A stretch of DNA of 64,000 nt from NCBI RefSeq assembly GCF_041261445.1, contig NZ_JBGCCU010000008.1, forward strand, positions 124,001-188,000. The letters are read 5' to 3'. The notes beneath the pieces were generated by a model that had not been told where the DNA came from, ran no database searches, and saw nothing but the letters and a program-made list of their open reading frames with translations. Each line of letters starts with the position of its first letter. Within the stretch, counting starts at the first letter, position 1. Shown here piece after piece: positions 57,497 through 64,000 of the stretch. The stretch is from Catenulispora sp. EB89 (GTDB taxonomy: Bacteria > Actinomycetota > Actinomycetes > Streptomycetales > Catenulisporaceae). A program made the position numbers and the translations under genes.

Positions 57497-57534
57497 CCGC
57501 CAGGCAGTTAGTCCGCTCACACCCACCTAACGAG

Positions 57535-57564
57535 CGCCCCGGACCGCACCACCGGTCCGGGGCG
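57535..57564 (+). terminator. Terminator after the oxidoreductase gene
   Basis: A perfect 12-bp stem (57535-57546 with 57553-57564), loop CACCAC, then TCGTCGTG. It lies 38 bases past the stop codon. Confidence 0.85.
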
Positions 57565-57758
57565 TCGTCGTGCTCGGTCACCTGCTCGGTCACCAGCTCG
57601 ACCACCGGGTCCGGGCGCACCAGTCCCGGCCGCCCCGTTACCCCCACCTACCGCAAGGTAATCCGGCGATCAAGGATTGATTCCGAAGGATTTCCGTCGC
57701 TAGACTGGTCGCACACTATTTCTTCCACCAATCATCCGATGATCAGGCGAGGTGACAC

Positions 57759-59897
57759 ATGCGGCAGCACACGGGAATCCTGCGAGTCCTGTTCGACGAG
57801 GCCCACAGCGAGGCCTGGACGATCGATCCGGCCGACGCCCTGGCGATGAATCCCGTGAATCCGGCCGACGCCGGCTATACGCATGCCGCCGATCTCCTGC
57901 GCGGGCGGGGCTACTCGGTCACCGCGCACCGCGAGGGCGCCTTCACCCCTGACTCGCTCTCCAGCGCCGACGTCCTGGTCATCGCGCACCCGGCCGACCC
58001 GGCGCGCGAGCGCACCACCGGGATCGGGACCCCGGTGTTCACCCCGGCTGAGCTGGACATCCTCCAGTCCTACGTCGCTGCCGGCGGCGGTCTGGTGCTG
58101 CTCGCCGACAGCGAGCAGGACACCGGCTCCAACCTGGCCGCGCTGCTCGGCCGCTTCGGCGTCGGCATCGACCACTTCACGGTGCAGGACGCCGCGCGGC
58201 GGCACAACGGCAACGCCCGCTGGGTGCTGGCCGAGCGCGCCGCGCTGCCGGAGAACCGGATCGAGGCCGAGGACGTGCTGGCCGGCGTCGCCGAGGCCTG
58301 CTTCTACCGCTCCGGCACCCTGTTCACCGCCCAGGACGCCGACATCCTGCCGCTGCTGAACTCCTCGCCGACCGCCGACCCCGCCGACCGGCCGCTGGCC
58401 GTGGGCGTGCGCTTCGGCAAGGGCCGGGTCGCGGTGTTCGCCGACTCCGACATGTTCGGCGACGACTCGATCGCCGACTACGACCACCGCGCGCTCTGGA
58501 TCAACGCGGTCACCTGGGCCTCGCGCCGCCCGAAGCAGGCGAACGCGGCTGACGCCGTGCCGCACCCGGTCGCTTCCTCGGAGGCGTTCGGCGACCTGAA
58601 GGCGGCGATCGAGGAGCTGCGGCCGCTGCAGTCCAAGGACGGCTCGATCGACTTCGAGGCCGAAGGCAACGACCGCGCACGGGCCGAGTCCCTGGCCAAG
58701 CGCATCGGCGCGGCCGTGGAGGCGCTGGCGCCGGAGTTCCCCCACGACGCGGACTACCTCGGCGCCGTCCTGAAGGACCTGCGCCGCTGGGCCGAGGACG
58801 GCTTCGGCGTGCCGGACTTCCTGGACTCCCTCGGCGCCTTCCACCCGGCCGCGCAGCGCGAGGACGGCCGCGAGCACCTCGTGGTGTTCCCGATGTACAC
58901 GCAGAACGGCAACCTGGACCGCAACTTCGAGGCGCTGATCATCCGCACCGTCTGGCCGGACTGGATCGCCGAGCTGGAGCGCGACAAGTACCCGAACCCG
59001 CAGTTCGTGCCGATCGAGTTCGTCGCCGCCGACGCCTTCACCGCCGGCTACGACACCAACAGCGCAGTACTGTTCCCCGAGACCGTGGCCGTGCGCGAGA
59101 CCCCGGTGTTCACCTGGGGCGCCATCATGCAGGACCGCGAGGCCGCGCGGTTCCGGATGGTCACCTCGGCCGCCGCCGCGACGCTGAAGATGTCGCTGCC
59201 GCCGGACGCCGCGCGGCTGCTGGAGGACCAGCGGCTGACGCAGGAGGTGTTCGTGCTCTGGGACCTGGTCCACGACCGCACGCACAGCCACGGCGACCTG
59301 CCGTTCGACCCGTTCATGATCAAGCAGCGGATGCCGTACTTCCTGTACTCGCTGGAGGAGCTGCGCTGCGACCTGACGACGTTCCGCGCCGCGGTGAACC
59401 TGGAGCGCGACGGCGGCGCCGGCGCCTCGCACGCGCGCCTGGTCCAGTACACGATCCTGTTCGACCGCCTGTTCCGCTTCCCGATCACCGGCGGCCGGGT
59501 GCGCAACTACGACGGCCTCGGCGGCCAGCTGCTGTTCGCCTACCTGCACCGGCACGGCCTGATCCACTGGACCGACAACCGGCTGGCCGTGGACTGGTCG
59601 CGGATCGCCGACGCGGTGATCGCGCTGGCCACCGAGGTGGAGACGCTGTACCGGGACGGCATCGACCGGCCCAAGCCGGCGCACTGGATGGCCGCCTACC
59701 AGCTGGTCGCGAGCTACGTGGCGCCGAACCCGAACTCGGTCTGGGCCCGGGGCGCCTCCGCGCTGCCGCTGGACGGTCCGCCGAAGGGCCTGGTCGACGC
59801 CGTGCTGCCGGACGAGTTCCCCCTGTCGATGTTCTACGAGGCCCTGAACAAGAAGCTGAAGCCGGTCATCGAGGCGACTCGGGGCGTCACCGGCTGA
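57759..59897 (+). CDS. DUF6421 family protein
   Basis: A 712-residue cytosolic protein. The first ~250 residues resemble a class I glutamine-amidotransferase-like/ThuA-type fold (VLFDEAHSEAWTI; AADLLRGRGYSVTAH; LVLLADSEQDTGSN; GRVAVFADSDMFGDD). The rest (~280-712) is the DUF6421 core, with a histidine-rich conserved stretch HDRTHSHGDLPFDPFMIKQR that could bind a metal. Enzymatic function is not known. It heads an operon with an SDR and a threonine aldolase-like enzyme, an arrangement I know to recur in actinomycetes. Confidence 0.85.
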   Translation: MRQHTGILRVLFDEAHSEAWTIDPADALAMNPVNPADAGYTHAADLLRGRGYSVTAHREGAFTPDSLSSADVLVIAHPADPARERTTGIGTPVFTPAELDILQSYVAAGGGLVLLADSEQDTGSNLAALLGRFGVGIDHFTVQDAARRHNGNARWVLAERAALPENRIEAEDVLAGVAEACFYRSGTLFTAQDADILPLLNSSPTADPADRPLAVGVRFGKGRVAVFADSDMFGDDSIADYDHRALWINAVTWASRRPKQANAADAVPHPVASSEAFGDLKAAIEELRPLQSKDGSIDFEAEGNDRARAESLAKRIGAAVEALAPEFPHDADYLGAVLKDLRRWAEDGFGVPDFLDSLGAFHPAAQREDGREHLVVFPMYTQNGNLDRNFEALIIRTVWPDWIAELERDKYPNPQFVPIEFVAADAFTAGYDTNSAVLFPETVAVRETPVFTWGAIMQDREAARFRMVTSAAAATLKMSLPPDAARLLEDQRLTQEVFVLWDLVHDRTHSHGDLPFDPFMIKQRMPYFLYSLEELRCDLTTFRAAVNLERDGGAGASHARLVQYTILFDRLFRFPITGGRVRNYDGLGGQLLFAYLHRHGLIHWTDNRLAVDWSRIADAVIALATEVETLYRDGIDRPKPAHWMAAYQLVASYVAPNPNSVWARGASALPLDGPPKGLVDAVLPDEFPLSMFYEALNKKLKPVIEATRGVTG

Positions 59898-60018
59898 GGC
59901 GGCGCCAGGGGCTAGGGTCGCTGTCGGCGCTGCGGAGTCGCGGCGCCGCGGTGGCCCTGCCTCGTATGCCTCGAACGCTTTGTATATCCGGACACTGTTT
60001 CGATCGGAGACTTCCAGC

Positions 60019-60732
60019 ATGAGCTTGAACACCGACTCAGTGGTTGTGGTGGCCGGCGCCGGCGGCGGCGCCGGGGGTGCCGTGGTGCGGGCCCTGACCG
60101 CGGCCGGCGCGACCGTCATCGGCATCGACACCACCACCGAGAACGCCGAGCGGGCCGCCGCGGTCGCCGTCGGGCCCGGCCGCGCCGTCCCGGCCGCAGT
60201 GGATCTGCTCGACCTGGACGCCACCAAGGCCTTCGCCGAAAGCGTGCTCAAGGAGCACGGCCGCGTCGACGGCGTGATCCACCTGGTCGGCGGCTGGCGC
60301 GGCTCGAAGACCTTCGGCGAGACCAAGCTGGAGGACTGGGAGCTGCTGCACAAGCTGCTGGTCCAGACCCTGCAACACACCTCGCTGGCCTTCCACGACG
60401 CCCTCGACGCCGCCGGCGACGGCCGCTTCGTGCTCATCTCGGCGACCGCCGCCTCCGCGCCGACCGCCGGCAACGCCGCCTACGGCGCCGCCAAGGCCGC
60501 CGCCGAGGCCTGGACGCTGGCGCTGGCCGACAACTTCAAGAAGAGCGGCGACCACGCCGCGGCGGTGGTGCTGGTCGTCAAGGCGCTGCTGACCGATGCC
60601 ATGAAGGAAGCCAAGCCGGAGGGCAAGTTCCCCGGCTACACCCACGTCGACGAGCTGGCCTCGGAGATCGTGAAGCTGTTCGGGCAGCCGGCCGCCGAGG
60701 TCAACGGCACCCGCGTCCGCCTCGCCCCCTGA
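60019..60732 (+). CDS. Short-chain dehydrogenase/reductase (DUF6421-associated)
   Basis: A 237-residue SDR with the cofactor motif VVAGAGGGAGGAVVRAL in place of the common TGxxxGxG, a structural motif VIHLVGGWRG (as in dihydropteridine-reductase-like SDRs), Ser in FVLISATAA and the YxxxK pair in AAYGAAKAAAEAW. The ATG at 60019 is used. GGAGA lies ten bases upstream. It lies between the DUF6421 and threonine aldolase genes. Confidence 0.9.
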   Translation: MSLNTDSVVVVAGAGGGAGGAVVRALTAAGATVIGIDTTTENAERAAAVAVGPGRAVPAAVDLLDLDATKAFAESVLKEHGRVDGVIHLVGGWRGSKTFGETKLEDWELLHKLLVQTLQHTSLAFHDALDAAGDGRFVLISATAASAPTAGNAAYGAAKAAAEAWTLALADNFKKSGDHAAAVVLVVKALLTDAMKEAKPEGKFPGYTHVDELASEIVKLFGQPAAEVNGTRVRLAP

Positions 60733-60758
60733 ACCAGTCTGACCCGCTAAGGAACACC

Positions 60759-61823
60759 GTGACTATCACCCGTCGCCACGACCTCGACTACCGTGGCTTC
60801 GCCAGCGACAACTACGCCGGGATCCACCCCGAGATCCTGGAGGCGATCGCCGTCGCCAACGGCGGCCACCAGATCTCCTACGGCGAGGACGTCTACACCG
60901 AGCACCTGCAGGAGATCTTCCAGGGCCACTTCGGCCCGCGCGCCGAGGCGTTCCCGGTGTTCAACGGCACCGGCGCCAACGTCGTGGCGATGGACGCGAT
61001 GATCGAGCGCTGGGGCTCGGTGATCGCCGCCGCCACCGCGCACATCAACGTCGACGAGTGCGGGGCGCCGGAGAAGATCGGCGGCCTGAAGCTGCTGACC
61101 GTGGCCACCCCCGACGGCAAGCTGACCCCGGAGCTCATCGACACCCACGCCTGGGGCTGGGGCGACCAGCACCGCGCGCAGCCGCTGGTGGTCGCGATCA
61201 CGCAGTCCACCGAACTCGGGACCTGCTACACCCCCGAGGAGATCAAGGCGATCTGCGACCACGCGCACCAGCACGGCATGAAGGTCTTCCTGGACGGCTC
61301 GCGCCTGGCCAACGCCGCGGCGACCCTGGGCCGCCCCTTCAAGGAGTTCACCACCGACGCCGGCGTGGACGTGCTGACCTTCGGCGGCACCAAGAACGGC
61401 CTGATGCTGGGGGAGTGCGTGGTCGTGCTCAACCCCGACGCCGCGCACGGCGTGATGTACCTGCGCAAGATGTCGATGCAGCTGGCCTCGAAGATGCGCT
61501 TCCTGTCCGCGCAGTTCGAGGCGCTGCTGTCCGGCGACCTGTGGCTGCGCAACGCCTCGCACGCCAACGCGATGGCGCAGCGGCTCGCGGCGGCGGTGCG
61601 CGAGGTGCCGGGCGTGACGATCACGCAGCAGGTGCAGGCGAACGCGGTGTTCGCGGAGCTGCCGCGGGACGTCACCGAGCGCCTGCAGAAGCGTTTCCGC
61701 TTCTACACCTGGAACGAGCACACCGGCGAGGTTCGGTGGATGTGCTCGTTCGACACCACGGAGGCGGACATCGACGCGTTCGCCGCCGCGGTGCGCGAGG
61801 AGATGAGCCACGCCGGGGCCTGA
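60759..61823 (+). CDS. Low-specificity threonine aldolase / beta-eliminating lyase
   Basis: A 354-residue PLP enzyme of fold type I. The start FASDNYAGIHPEILEAI, the VFNGTGANV phosphate-cup segment, FLDGSRLANAAATLG (PLP Asp) and the Schiff-base Lys in LTFGGTKNGLMLG are as in L-threonine/allo-threonine aldolases, which cleave beta-hydroxy amino acids to glycine and an aldehyde. The GTG has AAGGAAC upstream, 26 bases after the SDR stop. A coupled SDR suggests further reduction or oxidation of the aldehyde or hydroxy acid. Confidence 0.92.
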   Translation: MTITRRHDLDYRGFASDNYAGIHPEILEAIAVANGGHQISYGEDVYTEHLQEIFQGHFGPRAEAFPVFNGTGANVVAMDAMIERWGSVIAAATAHINVDECGAPEKIGGLKLLTVATPDGKLTPELIDTHAWGWGDQHRAQPLVVAITQSTELGTCYTPEEIKAICDHAHQHGMKVFLDGSRLANAAATLGRPFKEFTTDAGVDVLTFGGTKNGLMLGECVVVLNPDAAHGVMYLRKMSMQLASKMRFLSAQFEALLSGDLWLRNASHANAMAQRLAAAVREVPGVTITQQVQANAVFAELPRDVTERLQKRFRFYTWNEHTGEVRWMCSFDTTEADIDAFAAAVREEMSHAGA

Positions 61824-61851
61824 CGGGCCCGCGGCGCGGCGCCGGTCCTGT

Positions 61852-61879
61852 CCGGTCCTGATTCGGGGGTCAGGACCGG
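61852..61879 (+). terminator. Terminator after the threonine aldolase gene
   Basis: A perfect 10-bp stem CCGGTCCTGA/TCAGGACCGG (61852-61861 with 61870-61879) and an 8-base loop, 28 bases after the stop codon and before the convergent ROK gene. Confidence 0.8.
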
Positions 61880-61967
61880 GCGGCTTCGGCGCGCCGTTCT
61901 GCATTTCGGTTCGGAGTTCAGTGTTCGTACAGGGGCCTCACCCGCGAATCCCTGCGGCTTCAGGGTT

Positions 61968-63188
61968 CTAAGGCCGCCCCGCAGGGTCCTGATAAACCCG
62001 CTCCAGTGCCGAATGCGCACCCCCGAGCGCCGGCGCCGAGAACCCGAGCCGCGACACCTCGACCTGGCACCCGCCGGCGTCCGGCGCCATCACCCGCTCG
62101 CGCACCACCGAGCGCACCCGCTCCAGCATCAGCTCCCCGACATGCGTGAAGTACCCCCCGAGCACCACCGCGCCCGGGTTCAGCACGTCGGCCAGCAACC
62201 CGATGCCCAGTCCCAGATCGGCCGCCACCCGGTCGAACGCCGCCACCGTCCGCTCGTCCCCGGCCAGCGCGCGCTCCCGCAGCTCGGCCAGCCGCTGCTC
62301 GACGTCCACGGTCGGGTCGTGCACCGGATCGCCGGGCGCGGCGGCCAGCCGTAGCAGGGCACTGAGACCGACCATCGTCTCCCAGCACCCGCGCCGCCCG
62401 CACGCGCACTCCCGCCGCTCCGGGTCCAGCGGCATGTGCCCGATCTCGCCGGCGAACCCGGCGGCGCCGCGCAGCAGCCGGCCGTCGCTGACGATGCCGC
62501 CGCCGATGCCGGTCTCGCCGGTGATGTAGAGCAGGTCGTGCAGGTCGGCGTCCTTGATCGCCAGGTACTCCGCGACCGCGCCGAGCTTCGCGTCGTTCTC
62601 CAGCCGCAGCTCCGGCGTGCCGGGGCCGAGGCGCGCGCCGAGCTCGGCGAGGACCTCGACGTCCCGCCATCCCAGGTTGGCCGCGTAGTCCACGCGCCCC
62701 GCCGCGATGTCGACGACGCCGGGCACCGCCAGCGTGATCCCGGCCGGTCGGACACCGGTGCCCGCGATCTCCGTCAGGCAGCGCGTGATCAGCCCGGCGA
62801 GCAGGTCGAGCACCGATCCGACGCCGGCCGCCGCGACGCCGACCGGCAGCCGCTGTTCGAACACTGTCTCGCCGCGCAGCGTCATCGCCAGGACGCCCAC
62901 GTAGTCGGCGCTGATCTCCGCTCCGACGCCGCACACGTCGCGGCCGTCCAGATGCACCGACAGCCCCGGCCGCCCGATCGACCCGTCGCGCTCGACCGTC
63001 CCCTCCGAGGCCAGCCCGAGTGCCACGAGCTCCCCGACCAGACCGGTGATGGTCGGCTTCGGCAGGCCGGTGTCGGCGGCGATGCGGACGCGCGAACGGG
63101 GTCCGGCGTCCCTCAGCAACCGCAGGACCACGCCGAGGTTGTCCCGGCGGATCGACGCGCGGTCGCTCGGCCGCAGATCCGACTTCAT
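61968..63188 (-). CDS. ROK-family transcriptional regulator
   Basis: A 406-residue ROK repressor. An N-terminal winged helix (residues ~15-65; SRVRIAADTGLPKPTITGLV) precedes the ROK sugar-kinase-like domain: ALPGV-type phosphate site, ENDAKLGAVAEY, GETGIGGGIV, and the zinc-binding HxxxCxCGxxGCxE motif (GHMPLDPERRECACGRRGCW). Such proteins repress sugar-utilisation genes and respond to sugars. It is divergent from a secreted lectin-domain gene, a plausible target. Confidence 0.93.
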   Translation of the reverse strand: MKSDLRPSDRASIRRDNLGVVLRLLRDAGPRSRVRIAADTGLPKPTITGLVGELVALGLASEGTVERDGSIGRPGLSVHLDGRDVCGVGAEISADYVGVLAMTLRGETVFEQRLPVGVAAAGVGSVLDLLAGLITRCLTEIAGTGVRPAGITLAVPGVVDIAAGRVDYAANLGWRDVEVLAELGARLGPGTPELRLENDAKLGAVAEYLAIKDADLHDLLYITGETGIGGGIVSDGRLLRGAAGFAGEIGHMPLDPERRECACGRRGCWETMVGLSALLRLAAAPGDPVHDPTVDVEQRLAELRERALAGDERTVAAFDRVAADLGLGIGLLADVLNPGAVVLGGYFTHVGELMLERVRSVVRERVMAPDAGGCQVEVSRLGFSAPALGGAHSALERVYQDPAGRP

Positions 63189-63302
63189 CCTCCACCCCTT
63201 TCGCTGGCGCCCATCGTGGCATGCGGCGCCGCCCGGGTATTGACGGCTGCCGCAATAGTTTGGATCCTACTTTAACTAACTACAGACCGGGAGGGCCCAC
63301 CT
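63189..63302. promoter_or_regulatory. Divergent promoter region of ROK and lectin genes
   Basis: A 114-base gap. It contains the lowest-GC run nearby (about 63252-63285, with TTTAACTAACTACAG) just ahead of a GGGAGGG ribosome site for the lectin gene. No clear palindrome was found. Confidence 0.4.
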
Positions 63303-64000
63303 GTGAGAACGAGACCGGCGATCCGGACCAGAACGTCCGTCGCCCTCGGAGCCGTCGCCCTGGCGGCGGTCGGCCTGGCCGCCCCAGCCTCCGCGGCACC
63401 CACAGCCGGAGCCGTGCACGCTTCGGCCGCAGGCGTGGTGACGCTGGGCGGCAAGTGCCTGGACGACGCGAACCAGGGCACTGCGAACGGCAACGCCGTC
63501 CAGCTCTATGACTGCAACGGATCCTCGGCGCAGAACTGGACCTGGAGCGCCGACGGCACCGTGACGGACTACGGCAAGTGCCTGGACATCACCGGCGGCT
63601 CCGATGCGAACGGTGCTCTGCTCCAGCTCTACGCGTGCACCGCGAGCGCCGCGCAGCAGAAGTTCACGTGGCTCCCCGACGGCACCGTCTACAGCAGCAA
63701 GTCCGGCAAATGCCTGGCGGTGCAAGGCGGATCCGCCGCCGACGCCGCCCGCATCGGCCTGGCGCCGTGCGACCCCTCGCAGCCGCTCGAAGTCTGGAAC
63801 GCCACGACGGCCCCGCCGCCGAAGTACACCCTGTCCGCCGGCACGCCGGTCTCCTACGCCAACCCCGACGACACCCCGGCGTCGGTCTACACCGACGCGA
63901 ACGGCCAGTTCTATTATCAGCAGTCACATTCCCTTTACGGGGCGACCGACAGCCGCCAGTGGAGCTTCTACTCCGGCAGCAACTTCGACACCGCGGCCCT
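63303..64000 (+). CDS. Secreted ricin-type beta-trefoil lectin-domain protein, 3' end outside window
   Basis: The frame is open to the window end (about 232 codons seen). A signal peptide (core VALGAVALAAVGLAAPASA) is followed by a ricin B-like beta-trefoil (residues ~42-165). Its repeats have the sugar-site pattern GKCLDD...GNAVQLYDCNGSSAQNW, GKCLDI...ALLQLYACTASAAQQKF and GKCLAV...RIGLAPCDPSQPLEVW. After the linker TTAPPPKYTLSAG another domain begins (YANPDDTPASVYTDANG), possibly catalytic, such as a glycosidase or peptidase. The GTG at 63303 is supported by GGGAGGG. Confidence 0.85.
   Translation, partial: MRTRPAIRTRTSVALGAVALAAVGLAAPASAAPTAGAVHASAAGVVTLGGKCLDDANQGTANGNAVQLYDCNGSSAQNWTWSADGTVTDYGKCLDITGGSDANGALLQLYACTASAAQQKFTWLPDGTVYSSKSGKCLAVQGGSAADAARIGLAPCDPSQPLEVWNATTAPPPKYTLSAGTPVSYANPDDTPASVYTDANGQFYYQQSHSLYGATDSRQWSFYSGSNFDTAA

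Noticed and set aside
57732-60473. Long minus-strand open frame (913 codons)
   Set aside because: Antisense to the DUF6421 and SDR genes, with no motifs. Composition is that of a shadow frame.
1-64000. tRNA, rRNA, CRISPR arrays, riboswitches
   Set aside because: No cloverleaf-compatible TTCGAATCC-type segments, regular short repeats with spacers, or known riboswitch cores were seen in the intergenic regions.

Overview
The window is about 70% GC with strong third-position G/C bias, uses GTG and TTG starts freely, and carries actinobacterial hallmarks: a conservon, a DevS/DevR-like two-component pair, a PucR regulator, ROK and TetR regulators, and the DUF6421/SDR/threonine aldolase set. It comes from a filamentous actinomycete. 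A Catenulispora- or Streptomyces-like host is my inference from gene content only.

Region 1 (1-12.6 kb) is one edge of a polyketide gene cluster. A PKS entering from the left ends in KR-ACP. It is followed by a tight FkbK-FkbJ-FkbI-FkbH cassette that makes a C2-oxygenated malonyl-ACP extender unit, and by a type II thioesterase. No FkbG-type O-methyltransferase is present, so the unit may stay as hydroxymalonyl-ACP. A 17-bp terminator stem separates this from an opposing PKS (KS, no AT, degenerate KR, ACP). A PucR regulator and an AurF-type diiron oxygenase follow.

Region 2 (12.6-25.3 kb) is mixed. It holds a DUF3048 lipoprotein, an MFS/unknown/PCMT-like methyltransferase operon, several decayed genes (truncated tyrosine recombinase, internally deleted glycosyltransferase, GNAT stub), an acyltransferase-SGNH protein, a TetR/TIM-barrel divergent pair and a dienelactone hydrolase. 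A gene-free 1.2-kb stretch holds ~60-bp tandem repeats and a ~350-bp imperfect inverted repeat.

Region 3 (25.3-41.5 kb) is mostly chromosomal: a GAF kinase/NarL regulator pair, SDR plus QueA-like protein, two hotdog proteins, a NiCoT nickel permease behind a Nur-like palindrome, a class A PBP, peptide deformylase, CsoR behind its own operator-like palindrome, a SIMPL protein, an FAD monooxygenase next to a decayed partial copy of itself, a secreted glycosidase and an orphan histidine kinase.

Region 4 (41.5-64 kb) holds a membrane protein of unknown role, FabH, a cysteine-less DsbA-TPR protein, and a conservon that lacks CvnC but ends in a substrate-binding lipoprotein. Next come a heterodimeric ABC exporter with complementary degenerate ATP sites, a DUF4037 protein, a GlxA-type regulator with a divergent oxidoreductase, the DUF6421-SDR-threonine aldolase operon, a ROK regulator, and a secreted ricin-type lectin cut by the window end. 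A ~105-bp dispersed repeat occurs at 36.95 kb and, inverted, at 45.6 kb.
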